This document shows positions 1 to 7,250 of a stretch of 22,278 nt of DNA, one piece after another. The notes under the pieces were generated by a model. The model did no database searches, was not told the origin of the DNA, and worked only from the letters and a program-made list of their open reading frames with translations. This DNA is from Candidatus Saccharimonadota bacterium. GTDB taxonomy: Bacteria; Patescibacteriota; Saccharimonadia; Saccharimonadales; Saccharimonadaceae. Each line of letters opens with the position of its first letter. Position 1 is the stretch's first letter. The translations under genes and the position numbers were made by a program. The stretch is from assembly GCA_017515125.1 (NCBI GenBank), contig JAFWHP010000028.1, positions 1-22,278 on the forward strand, written 5' to 3'.

Positions 1-500
1 ATCCAGTTGCTGCTGGTAGTACAATCATTAGTGGTAAGGCAATAGGAATATCCCCAACTATTATCGCTAAAGCTACTTAGGGTTGCTTGGTTTGAGGTTA
101 GACTTGTGAAGGTGTAGTTATTATTGACTGTATTAGTGAGGTTAGTGTTATGATTAGCGCTAGTAGTATTACTATCTCCTGCCGTAGCGGAAAGGTAATA
201 ACCATGAGAAGCATTGGTATTAACATTTATAGTGATAATACTACTATCAGCATAGGAACCTGGGGCTAGATCATCAATAACAAGATTGGTGGAAGAAAGC
301 GAAATGCCTATAGTAGGGTTAATGGTAAAGTCTATATTGGATTCGTTGTTATAAGTTAAAGCAGAAACGTTATTGGCTAGTTGAAATAGTATGCTTAAAT
401 ATATTATTGTTATGGTTGACGGTATATATAATATATAGCGTAAGTTTAGATTTAAACGGAGATTTGATTTTAAATTATTTCTAATTATTTTTGCCCACAT
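1..500 (-). CDS. Secreted surface protein, N-terminal part (runs off the left edge)
   Basis: An open frame starts at ATG 500-498 on the minus strand and stays open for 166 codons to the window edge, so the C-terminus is missing. The first ~30 residues are basic and Asn/Leu-rich, followed by a hydrophobic stretch (IPSTITIIYLSILFQLANNVSA), which reads as a signal peptide or N-terminal anchor with a possible cleavage near NNVSA. The mature part is rich in Ser, Thr and Asn, with segments such as NIDFTINPTIGISLSS and NTNASHGYYLSATAG that I associate with large surface proteins of Saccharibacteria. A weak Shine-Dalgarno (GAGGT) lies about six bases before the ATG. The gene has its own promoter and a long structured leader (separate entries). 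Likely a cell-surface or adhesin-like protein, possibly repetitive further on; the function is inferred from family resemblance only. Confidence 0.8.
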   Translation of the reverse strand, partial: MWAKIIRNNLKSNLRLNLNLRYILYIPSTITIIYLSILFQLANNVSALTYNNESNIDFTINPTIGISLSSTNLVIDDLAPGSYADSSIITINVNTNASHGYYLSATAGDSNTTSANHNTNLTNTVNNNYTFTSLTSNQATLSSFSDNSWGYSYCLTTNDCTTSSNW

Positions 501-530
501 GGTTACCTCGCTTGGTTGTTAGTATTAATC

Positions 531-693
531 CCTAGCGGCGCCATTTAGGCATATGATTAAAAAGGCGCCACTAGGTGGAACGCACAAACCAGTAACCGAT
601 AGTCACAGACCTGCGCCCTAATGACGCCTATATTAAGTCTGTGTTTGTTCGGTTGAAAATGACTTTTTTAAATTAATGATTTGTGCGTTCCGT
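531..693 (-). ncRNA. Structured 5' leader RNA of the surface protein gene (unknown family)
   Basis: Read on the minus strand, the transcript folds into a nested structure. A closing helix of 14 bp pairs 691-678 with 590-577. Inside it are a 6-bp helix (654-649 with 599-594) and a 7-bp helix (643-637 with 610-604). One base after the closing helix comes a 12-bp hairpin (575-564 with 542-531), then the ribosome site and the ATG at 500. The two non-Watson-Crick positions (one in the closing helix, one in the 12-bp hairpin) are G-U on the minus strand but would be A-C mismatches on the plus strand, which supports this strand. The predicted +1 (~693) falls just before the closing helix. It could be a riboswitch, a protein-binding leader or an mRNA-stabilising structure. 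I do not recognise a known class. Confidence 0.6.
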
Positions 694-698
694 CTTTG

Positions 699-727
699 AT
701 TATAGCATGGATGGCTCGTTTTTCCAA
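699..727 (-). promoter_or_regulatory. Promoter of the surface protein gene
   Basis: Minus-strand TTGGAA (727-722), 17-bp spacer, TATAAT (704-699), with an extended -10 TG (TGCTATAAT). The start point is expected near 693, right before the closing helix of the leader RNA. The -35 hexamer is also the only -35 candidate for the plus-strand -10 at 746-751. Confidence 0.75.
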
Positions 728-751
728 GCGTTCTAGCGAATGTAGTATAAT
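722..751 (+). promoter_or_regulatory. Possible divergent promoter facing the hairpin RNA
   Basis: A perfect TATAAT (746-751) faces right. The only -35 candidate at a sensible distance is TTCCAA (722-727, 18-bp spacer), which is weak and is the same DNA as the -35 of the leftward promoter. There is no extended -10 TG. If both work, polymerase could hardly occupy both at once. Confidence 0.4.
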
Positions 752-757
752 TGCAAA

Positions 758-910
758 AATGTGGGTATGATTATGCTTAAATCATAATTTGGGAGGAGGA
801 AGTCCGGTTATTCCATAAACTAAGGACTTCCTTCTCCCCATCCGTATTTCTTTTTCGCTTCTTTTTTCTTTGTGGAAAACTAAAAAGTGAGCCAGCTAGG
901 CTCACTTTCA
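758..910 (+). ncRNA. Possible plus-strand hairpin RNA
   Basis: Downstream of the -10 at 746-751 there is no convincing reading frame. There is a 15-bp hairpin, 791-805 pairing with 824-838, with an 18-nt loop. Its single non-Watson-Crick pair is G-U on the plus strand and A-C on the minus strand, favouring plus-strand RNA. A pyrimidine-rich tract (850-870) follows, then the stem-loop at 884-908, which would stop the transcript. The 3' end is uncertain: the U-rich tract or the stem-loop are both possible. Confidence 0.35.
878..908 (-). terminator. Rho-independent terminator of the ncRNA (possibly bidirectional)
   Basis: A perfect 10-bp stem (884-893 with 899-908) and 5-nt loop, followed on the minus strand by TTTTTAGTTTT. 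On the plus strand the stem is followed only by TTTCATATAAA, so rightward termination would be weaker. Confidence 0.85.
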
Positions 911-1053
911 TATAAATAAAAATGGCACCGCAAGGCCGTAATCATCCAATAGTTTTATCGAAACTCGATTCAACTTTGAACACCTTGTGATGCCGTTTAA
1001 AAAGTTGAACCGTTTTCTTATAAAAAAGTTCCGATAAAATATTGAATGATTAC
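880..1053 (-). ncRNA. Long-hairpin ncRNA with its own promoter and terminator
   Basis: On the minus strand a 14-bp helix (1053-1040 with 951-938) continues directly into a 13-bp helix (1039-1027 with 965-953), broken only by one bulged base at 952. After a one-sided 15-nt A/U-rich bulge (1026-1012) comes an 11-bp helix (1011-1001 with 977-967), capped by a ~23-nt loop. All three non-Watson-Crick positions are G-U on the minus strand and A-C on the plus strand, so the RNA is minus-sense. A TTGACA/TACAAT promoter places +1 at the base of the helix, and a Rho-independent terminator ends it at ~880, giving ~174 nt. The size, single long helix and internal bulge recall 6S RNA, but the bulge is one-sided and I cannot assign the family. 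Confidence 0.7.
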
Positions 1054-1059
1054 GCTTTC

Positions 1060-1089
1060 ATTGTAACACACTATCGTTGAATTTGTCAA
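1060..1089 (-). promoter_or_regulatory. Promoter of the long-hairpin ncRNA
   Basis: Minus-strand consensus TTGACA (1089-1084), 18-bp spacer, TACAAT (1065-1060) with an extended -10 TG. Expected +1 at about 1053, the first paired base of the ncRNA helix. Confidence 0.75.
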
Positions 1090-1111
1090 TTGATGCAAAA
1101 CGTGCTAAAAT
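1083..1111 (+). promoter_or_regulatory. Promoter of the DUF308 membrane protein gene
   Basis: TTGTCA (1083-1088), 17-bp spacer, TAAAAT (1106-1111). The -35 overlaps the TTGACA of the leftward ncRNA promoter by five bases, so the two promoters should compete. Confidence 0.5.
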
Positions 1112-1139
1112 TAACATAAGGAAGAAAGGATAATTTATT

Positions 1140-1742
1140 ATGGCGAAGATTAATAGGCGTTATATTGATAAGCATTGGATGGTATTTCTGGTACGAGGGG
1201 CGATTGCGGCGGCGTTTGGCTGCTTTGCGTTGTTTCGTGGATCGGCGAATATCGAGGACACTGTTGCCGTAGTGAGTGTATTCTTGTTATTTATCGGAAT
1301 TGTTGATTCTTTTGGAGCATTATATAGTTCCACTAAGAAACGTGGGTGGGTCAATTCAATCATAGATGCAGCTATCGATATTCTAGCGGCGCTAATGCTA
1401 CTTTTCTTCGCACGTAATGATTTGACTAACAGTGTTTTAGTAATCTCGATTTACACAATTGCGTCTGGGCTGGTCGATATTTTTCATGGCTTTCTCTCTA
1501 CCGTCGATCCAACTGATAGATTCATTAGGATTTTGGCGGGGATTTGCGGATGCGTAATCGGGACTGCCATATTAAACGCGGGAGATTTCGAGATGACGAC
1601 CTTCATAAGATTCTTTGGCGCATATATGCTTATTGTAGGTGTAACCAGTTTGATTTACGGTGTCCACAATCAATCTCAAGAAGTCGAGGATAAAGTTGCA
1701 CGAAAATCAATATTTAAGTCTAAAAAACGCACCAAAAGATAA
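1140..1742 (+). CDS. DUF308 / HdeD-family membrane protein
   Basis: The 200-aa product has a short basic N-terminus (MAKINRRYIDKHW), six hydrophobic segments arranged as three helical pairs, and a very basic C-terminal tail (KSIFKSKKRTKR), which should be cytoplasmic. Length, topology and the repeated 'G...F....I....G' pattern fit the DUF308/HdeD family of small integral membrane proteins, whose E. coli member is linked to acid resistance; biochemical function in this lineage is unknown. The start is supported by a Shine-Dalgarno-like AAGGAAGAAAGG (1118-1130) and a promoter at 1083-1111. It stands alone: 126 bp separate it from galU, which has its own -10 box. I see no clear terminator in that gap. 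Confidence 0.8.
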   Translation: MAKINRRYIDKHWMVFLVRGAIAAAFGCFALFRGSANIEDTVAVVSVFLLFIGIVDSFGALYSSTKKRGWVNSIIDAAIDILAALMLLFFARNDLTNSVLVISIYTIASGLVDIFHGFLSTVDPTDRFIRILAGICGCVIGTAILNAGDFEMTTFIRFFGAYMLIVGVTSLIYGVHNQSQEVEDKVARKSIFKSKKRTKR

Positions 1743-1840
1743 CCGTATCAACAACCTGGAATTGCCGTAGATAATTTAGAAGCGCAGAAAAATACATAGC
1801 GCGAGCCGCCAGAGTTGGGGTTTTGCTTTTTTGAATTATA

Positions 1841-1849
1841 TGATATAAT
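1841..1849 (+). promoter_or_regulatory. Extended -10 promoter of the galU operon
   Basis: TGATATAATA with TATAAT at 1844-1849 and the TG of an extended -10; no good -35. The +1 would fall near 1856, just ahead of the AAGGAGA ribosome site (1858-1864), giving a leader of about a dozen bases. Confidence 0.6.
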
Positions 1850-1868
1850 AAAGTCTCAAGGAGAACTT

Positions 1869-2744
1869 ATGAAAGCAATTATAACTGATGCGGGGTTTGC
1901 GAGCCGCTATCTACCTATCACAAAAACTATTCCGAAGGCCATGATTCCTATTGGTGCGAAACCAGTGATGCAACTTTGCGTTGAGGAGTGCGCTGAGGCA
2001 GGAATTGATGAAATAATTATCGTCGCCACTCCCGGCACAAAAGGAAGAGAGATATATGACGATTATTTCCATAATCCAGCAGAAAATGTAAAAAGCTTAC
2101 TAGAGAAGCAGGGCAAGGCGGAACGTTTTGAGCCAGTAAAAGAGATTTTAAACTTTCCGAAAATTACAGTTATCGAGCAAGATCCGTCATTACCTTACGG
2201 AAATGGTTCGCCGATAGTATCTGCTAAGAATTTCGTCAAGGATGATGAGGCCTTTGTGGTACTCTATTCGGACGATTTAATATTGGGCGAGGGCGACGTG
2301 AAGACACTCATTACGGAATACCAGGCTCATCCCGAAGCAAAGGCAGTCATAGCCGCGCAGGAAATGCCAGAAGAGGTCTGGAATAAATACGGAATGATTG
2401 CGCTGAAGGAAAATGGTACACTCAGTCATATTGTAGAGAAGCCAAAAACACCAGAGCTTAGCCCGAGTAATCTAACGTCTTATGGGCGATACTTGTTGAC
2501 ACCTGAGGTGTTTGATTATCTTGTGCCTTCCAATACCGGACTAGATGGTGAGCTTTGGACCGTGGACGCAATAACAAAATTAGCAGAACATGGTGATGTT
2601 TTAGTGGCTAGGAGCCGGGGGAAATGGATTACAACTGGCGATCCGAAAAATTATTTCCTTGCGCATCTTGAATATGCTTTAAATCATACTGATTATGCTA
2701 GTGATATAATCGAGATGGTGTATAATAAAACTAAGGAGGAATAA
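1869..2744 (+). CDS. galU: UTP-glucose-1-phosphate uridylyltransferase (GalU-like)
   Basis: Transfers UMP from UTP to glucose-1-phosphate to make UDP-glucose, a precursor for glycolipids and surface polysaccharides. The frame is open from 1815, but ATG 1869 is preferred: it has AAGGAGA five bases upstream, and the protein then starts MKAIITDAGFASRYLP like other family members (291 aa). The nucleotide-binding loop is recognisable but altered (AGFASRYLP instead of GxGTRxLP), with the IPKAMIPI motif after it. SYGRYLLTPEVFDYL, GELWTVDAI and TGDPKNYFLAHLEYAL match the sugar-binding and C-terminal parts of GalU. A related nucleotidyltransferase such as glucose-1-phosphate thymidylyltransferase is less likely but not excluded. 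First gene of an apparent three-gene operon (3-bp gap to the next). Confidence 0.85.
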   Translation: MKAIITDAGFASRYLPITKTIPKAMIPIGAKPVMQLCVEECAEAGIDEIIIVATPGTKGREIYDDYFHNPAENVKSLLEKQGKAERFEPVKEILNFPKITVIEQDPSLPYGNGSPIVSAKNFVKDDEAFVVLYSDDLILGEGDVKTLITEYQAHPEAKAVIAAQEMPEEVWNKYGMIALKENGTLSHIVEKPKTPELSPSNLTSYGRYLLTPEVFDYLVPSNTGLDGELWTVDAITKLAEHGDVLVARSRGKWITTGDPKNYFLAHLEYALNHTDYASDIIEMVYNKTKEE

Positions 2745-2747
2745 TAA

Positions 2748-3038
2748 ATGAATGTTGCGGAGTGGATATTAGTCGCAATACTAAGTATTACTTTACTAGT
2801 TTTTCTAGTAGTAGGAATTATCTTAATCATCAAGCTGATGTCGCTAAGTGATGAGATAAAAAATGTAGTAATTGAGAGCCAGGACATCGCAAAAAATGCG
2901 AATGGCATTGTCTCCAATGTGAAAGGCATGACTTCGATCGGTGGGACGGTAGAAATGTTCGTCGATAAGTATATTAATCCCAAATTGAAGGAAAAAGTTA
3001 AAGAAGCCAAAAAGGAGGAAAAAAATGGCGGAAAATAA
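2748..3038 (+). CDS. Small membrane protein, DUF948-like
   Basis: A 96-aa protein with one N-terminal membrane helix (about residues 5-29, ILVAILSITLLVFLVVGIIL), then an amphipathic, probably coiled segment (LSDEIKNVVIESQDIAKNANGIVSNVKG) and a Lys/Glu-rich tail. This layout resembles DUF948 (YtxG-type) proteins, often encoded beside a YtxH-like protein, as here. The start is fixed by AAGGAGG (2734-2740) inside the last codons of galU. Its 3' end overlaps the next gene by 14 bp, so the two are translationally linked. Likely an inner-membrane partner of the downstream protein; specific function unknown. Confidence 0.75.
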   Translation: MNVAEWILVAILSITLLVFLVVGIILIIKLMSLSDEIKNVVIESQDIAKNANGIVSNVKGMTSIGGTVEMFVDKYINPKLKEKVKEAKKEEKNGGK

Positions 3039-3336
3039 CGAAAAAAGCAAAAAGGGTGGTGCAGGAAAGTTTTTCTTAGGCGCGTTACTCGGCGCAGTGG
3101 CTGGGGCAATAGCGGGAAAGGCCGTTTCGGCAAAGTTCAAAAAGCTCGAGGATGACGAGGATTTTGACGATTGCGATAACGAGCTCGATTGCGGTGGCGA
3201 ATGTAGGCACTGCAAGGAAAAAGATGAAAAAATTGCTAAGTTAAAGAACGAGAAAAAAGTCGCCGAAAAGAAGGTAGAAAAAACCGAAGAAAAGATTGAG
3301 AAAAAAGAACCGGCAAAAGAAGCAGATAAGGAATAA
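3025..3336 (+). CDS. YtxH-like small protein with glycine-rich membrane segment
   Basis: The 103-aa product begins with a charged stretch, followed by a small-residue hydrophobic segment FFLGALLGAVAGAIAGKAV (about residues 16-34) typical of YtxH-domain proteins. Next come an acidic segment with four cysteines (DCDNELDCGGECRHC, about residues 50-64) and a highly charged KKVEKTEEKIEKKE coiled tail. The cysteine cluster could bind a metal or form disulfides; that is inference. AAGGAGG lies before the ATG within the preceding gene. A terminator follows directly, ending the galU operon. Confidence 0.75.
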   Translation: MAENNEKSKKGGAGKFFLGALLGAVAGAIAGKAVSAKFKKLEDDEDFDDCDNELDCGGECRHCKEKDEKIAKLKNEKKVAEKKVEKTEEKIEKKEPAKEADKE

Positions 3337-3352
3337 TTTGTTAAATTCTTTC

Positions 3353-3378
3353 AAATAGCCCCGACTGGGGCTATTTTG
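3353..3378 (+). terminator. Rho-independent terminator of the galU operon
   Basis: A perfect 10-bp stem (3353-3362 with 3367-3376), a GACT loop and a short T-run (TATTTT). The dnaE -10 box starts only four to five bases after it. Confidence 0.85.
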
Positions 3379-3381
3379 GTG

Positions 3382-3387
3382 TATAAT
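3382..3387 (+). promoter_or_regulatory. dnaE -10 box, leaderless arrangement
   Basis: TATAAT followed by GTTAAT and the ATG at 3394, so the expected +1 is the A of the start codon. No -35 is visible, because the upstream DNA is the terminator stem of the previous operon. Confidence 0.6.
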
Positions 3388-3393
3388 GTTAAT

Positions 3394-6300
3394 ATGACAG
3401 TGGAGTTGAAACCGAGTGACTTTGTGCATTTGCATAATCATACGCACTATTCGCTTCTTGACGGGCTGACGAAAATTCCGGAATTAGTGCAATACGTAAA
3501 AGAACAGGGGATGGAGGCTGTTGCAGTTACAGACCACGGAACGATGTCTGGGTTAGTAGAACTTTACAAAGAGTGTAATGATGCTGGCATTAAACCGCTA
3601 CTTGGACTCGAATCTTACGTTGCGGCACGCAAAAAAACCGACAAGGACCCGACACACGACAAACAACGATTTCACATTACCCTTATTGCAATGAACAATA
3701 AAGGCTACGAAAATCTTTGTCGGATTATGTCGGCGGCAGAGATAGATGGAAAGTATTATAAACCGCGGACCGATCATGAAGATTTAGAAAAATACAGCGA
3801 AGGAGTGATTTGTCTGTCTGGATGTATGGGGTCGGAGATTTCGGAGGCGATTCGAGCAGGAGACGATGAGAGGGCTCTTGAACTGATTGACTGGTATCGG
3901 AATGTTTACAAAGACCGATTCTATCTCGAGATGCAAGACCATGGGCATCCAAAATCGACAACTCATTCGGCGGAGCAGAAAAAAATTAACGACTGGCATA
4001 TGGCGCATGCGGAGGAACTTGGATTACCGCTCGTCGTGACTTGTGATGCGCACTATTTAAAGAAGGAGGATCAGGACGCGCACGAAGTGTTGCTCTGTAT
4101 CGGGACGGCGGGAAATTTGTCGGACAAAAACCGTTTTTCGCTAAAAGATTACGATTTGCACGTCATACCGGCAGAGGAAATAATTGAGCATTGGCAGGAC
4201 ACTTGCCCGGAAGCAGTATTGAATACAAAAAGGATTGCAGAAAGATGCAATGTTGATTTGCAATTGGGGCGAATTCTGATTCCAAAGTTTCCAATTCCCA
4301 CTGAAGAAGACGAAAAAACATATCTAGATAGATTGGTATTCCAGGGGTTAGTTTATCGATACGGAGGCAAGACCCTGCAAGAGGCCTCCGAAATACCAGT
4401 GCCAGAATGTCGGAAGATTCTAGAAGAAGCAGATAAGGAGCGGGACGAAACTCATAAAGTATTACCAAGAATCGATTACGAACTTTCAGTAGTGGATAAA
4501 ATGGGATATAATGGCTACTTTTTGATTGTGCAAGACTTTATCAACTGGGGAAAATCACAACGTATTGTGTATGGGCCTGGGCGAGGCTCGGCGGCGGGTT
4601 CAATTCTTGCTTATGCGCTTCGTATTACAGAGCTTGATCCGTTAAAATATGATTTGCTTTTTGAGCGATTTTTGAATCCAGATCGTATTTCAATGCCCGA
4701 TATCGATACGGATATTCAGGATACGCGCCGAGATGAGGTAATTCAATACTGTTCTGATAAATATGGATTTGACAGGGTGTCAAATATTGCAACTTTTGGT
4801 AAAATGATGGCGAAGAACGCGGTGCGAGATGTAGCGAGAGTACTCGAAGTCCCGTATGCGGAAGCGGATAGACTAGCAAAAATGGTACCAGATCCCGTAA
4901 TGGGGCATCATGTGAAGCTGGCGGATGCAATCAAGGATGTGCCGGATTTGAAGCAAGAATACGAAACCAACCCCACGTCAAAAGAAGTAATTGACTTTGC
5001 GTCGCGACTTGAGGGAACAATTCGAAACCATGGCGTACATGCTTGTGGGGTGATTATCGCACCAGATGATTTGGTCAAATTCCTACCGCTTGAGGTTTCG
5101 GCGAAAGGACCAATCGCTGCCCAATTCCCAATGGGGCAGGTCGAAGAAATTGGCCTTCTTAAAATGGACTTCTTGGGGCTATCGAATTTATCCGTTATCA
5201 ACAATGCGCTCCGGATGATTCGAAAGGTTTACAACAACGATATAGATATGTATTCGTTACCGCTGGATGACGAAAAGACCTACGAGCTATTGCAACGAGC
5301 CGAAACGACTGGCGTGTTCCAGCTAGAATCGGCAGGAATGAAACGATATTTGCGCGACCTCAAGGCATCTTCGTTCGAAGATATTATCGCGATGGTAGCC
5401 CTGTACCGTCCTGGGCCAATGCAATTTATTGACTCTTTTATCAAGCGTAAGCATGGCGAGGAACCAATTACTTATCTGCATCCAGGACTAGAAAATTCTT
5501 TGAAAAACACTTATGGTATTATGATTTACCAGGAGCAGTTTATGCAGATCAGTAAGGAATGGTGCGGATTTACTGGTGGTCAGGCGGATACTTTGCGCAA
5601 GGCGGTAGGGAAGAAGAAGATTGACATGATGAAGAAAGTGAAGCCGCAATTTATCGAAGGGGCAGTAAAAATTGGTGGAGCGACAGAGGAAATTGCGGAA
5701 ACTTTTTGGGCCCAGCTACTTGACTTCGCAAATTATTGTTTCAACAAATCGCATGCAGCGTGTTATGCGCTCGTCGCCTACTGGACAGCCTACCTGAAGG
5801 CACATTATCCTGATGCTTTTATGGCGGCTTTAATGACGGCGGATATGCGGTGGACCGACAGGCTAGCGATTGAGATTGCCGAATGTAAACGGATGGGGAT
5901 TAAAGTACTTGGGCCAGATATTAATCAGTCTTACGGAGATTTCGGGATTGTTGGCGGAGAAAAGACAATTCGTTTTGGGCTATCTGGCGTAAAGGGAATT
6001 GGTAAAGCCTTAATTGAAGAATACGTAATCCCAGAGCGAGATGCCAACGGCCCATTTAAGTCCGTCTGTGATTTTGCGAAACGAGTTGATTCGACAAAGT
6101 TCAACAAAAAAGCATGGGAGAGCGCAATTAAAACAGGTGCGTTTGACAGCTTTGGCTATACGAGATCGGATTTGCTTTATAATCTCGAGGCGATTCAGGC
6201 GTATGGTGCAAAAATTCAAAAGGATGTCGGGTCGGGGCAAACGGATTTGTTTGGAATGATGGGCGAGGTGGGAGCAGTACCAGAAGTCGAGATTAAACCG

Positions 6301-7161
6301 GCGCCAGTACAGCATCCAGAGAAGGAAATGTTACTTTGGGAACGAGATTTGATGGGACTATATCTATCGGCGCACCCTTTGGATAAATACGATACTTATT
6401 TCGAAGAGCAAACTCATCCAATGTCTTTAGTCACTGCAGAGAATGACGGGAAGATGGTAACAATTGGCGGGATTATTACGGCGGTACGAACGATTCTGAC
6501 GAAGAAAGGCGATAAAATGGCATTTATTAAAATGGAAAACAAGTCAAGCGAAATTGAGTTTATCGTATTTCCGTCGGTGTTTGCAGAACATGGTGCGAAA
6601 TTGGTTGTAGATAATGTAGTACGAGTGAAGGGCAGAGTAAACGCTAGAGATAAGGAAGGAAACTTGACTTCGGACGTCAAATTACTCGCGGAAGTGGTCG
6701 AATTGGTGTCGGATGAAGTGCTGGATTCGTATCAGTCTACCGGCACTAAGCTAGCGGCGCCAGTTGCGGCACCCTCCGCGGGACGAGGAAGAGGAAGGAG
6801 TCGCTCTTCGGCGGAGCGAGTCTATAATGGGGACGGCACTTCTGGCGGAGCGAGCAACGGAGCACGCAAGTCTGCTCCGAAAGGCGACGTAATTGATACG
6901 CCGCACGTATTAAAAGAGCCGCCAAAGGATCCAAGAAAAGAGAAATTGTATCTTTTAATTGAAGATATGAATGATACGGAAAAACTAACAGCAATTCGAA
7001 GGCTGGCCGATTTGAATCTCGGGATGCAAGAAGTTATACTGGTAATTCGCGAAAACGGAAATAAGCGAGCGCTGAGAATGCCGTTTCGAGTTGATGTTTC
7101 GCCAGATTTACTAGGGAAACTAAAAGAACTGCTGGGAGAAAACTGCGTAAAAGCGTGCTAG
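3394..7161 (+). CDS. dnaE: DNA polymerase III alpha subunit
   Basis: Catalytic subunit of the replicative polymerase (1255 aa). The PHP domain opens the protein (HLHNHTHYSLLDGL). The palm carries the catalytic aspartates in PDIDTDIQD (about D436, D438, D440). Later come the YRPGPMQFIDSF finger region, a helix-hairpin-helix-like GLSGVKGIGKA, and a beta-clamp binding motif QTDLF (about 949-953). An OB fold follows (about 1020-1110), then a Gly/Arg/Ser-rich linker (GRGRGRSRSS) and a C-terminal domain. In-frame TTG 3376 would add six residues. ATG 3394 is preferred because the -10 box lies exactly six bases before it, there is no Shine-Dalgarno, and DnaE proteins normally begin this close to the PHP motif. 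Monocistronic. No recognisable terminator in the 89-bp gap before the convergent gene. Confidence 0.97.
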   Translation: MTVELKPSDFVHLHNHTHYSLLDGLTKIPELVQYVKEQGMEAVAVTDHGTMSGLVELYKECNDAGIKPLLGLESYVAARKKTDKDPTHDKQRFHITLIAMNNKGYENLCRIMSAAEIDGKYYKPRTDHEDLEKYSEGVICLSGCMGSEISEAIRAGDDERALELIDWYRNVYKDRFYLEMQDHGHPKSTTHSAEQKKINDWHMAHAEELGLPLVVTCDAHYLKKEDQDAHEVLLCIGTAGNLSDKNRFSLKDYDLHVIPAEEIIEHWQDTCPEAVLNTKRIAERCNVDLQLGRILIPKFPIPTEEDEKTYLDRLVFQGLVYRYGGKTLQEASEIPVPECRKILEEADKERDETHKVLPRIDYELSVVDKMGYNGYFLIVQDFINWGKSQRIVYGPGRGSAAGSILAYALRITELDPLKYDLLFERFLNPDRISMPDIDTDIQDTRRDEVIQYCSDKYGFDRVSNIATFGKMMAKNAVRDVARVLEVPYAEADRLAKMVPDPVMGHHVKLADAIKDVPDLKQEYETNPTSKEVIDFASRLEGTIRNHGVHACGVIIAPDDLVKFLPLEVSAKGPIAAQFPMGQVEEIGLLKMDFLGLSNLSVINNALRMIRKVYNNDIDMYSLPLDDEKTYELLQRAETTGVFQLESAGMKRYLRDLKASSFEDIIAMVALYRPGPMQFIDSFIKRKHGEEPITYLHPGLENSLKNTYGIMIYQEQFMQISKEWCGFTGGQADTLRKAVGKKKIDMMKKVKPQFIEGAVKIGGATEEIAETFWAQLLDFANYCFNKSHAACYALVAYWTAYLKAHYPDAFMAALMTADMRWTDRLAIEIAECKRMGIKVLGPDINQSYGDFGIVGGEKTIRFGLSGVKGIGKALIEEYVIPERDANGPFKSVCDFAKRVDSTKFNKKAWESAIKTGAFDSFGYTRSDLLYNLEAIQAYGAKIQKDVGSGQTDLFGMMGEVGAVPEVEIKPAPVQHPEKEMLLWERDLMGLYLSAHPLDKYDTYFEEQTHPMSLVTAENDGKMVTIGGIITAVRTILTKKGDKMAFIKMENKSSEIEFIVFPSVFAEHGAKLVVDNVVRVKGRVNARDKEGNLTSDVKLLAEVVELVSDEVLDSYQSTGTKLAAPVAAPSAGRGRGRSRSSAERVYNGDGTSGGASNGARKSAPKGDVIDTPHVLKEPPKDPRKEKLYLLIEDMNDTEKLTAIRRLADLNLGMQEVILVIRENGNKRALRMPFRVDVSPDLLGKLKELLGENCVKAC

Positions 7162-7250
7162 TGGAGCGGATCGGTTCTAAGTTTTGTCGTAGATTTTCAG
7201 GAGCATAATTAATAATATAATATAGGAAAATTGGCAAGCACTGGCGTTAC

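Noticed and set aside
880..1053. tmRNA as identity of the long-hairpin ncRNA
   Set aside because: No tRNA-like ends, no CCA and no tag-peptide frame; too short.
2693..3215. Minus-strand frames of 146 and 123 codons opposite the galU operon
   Set aside because: Phe/Ser/Pro-rich mirror translations of Lys/Glu-rich genes, without start signals.
3376..3393. TTG start extending DnaE by six residues
   Set aside because: It would lie upstream of the -10 box that serves ATG 3394 and inside the terminator T-run; DnaE proteins usually start close to the PHP motif.
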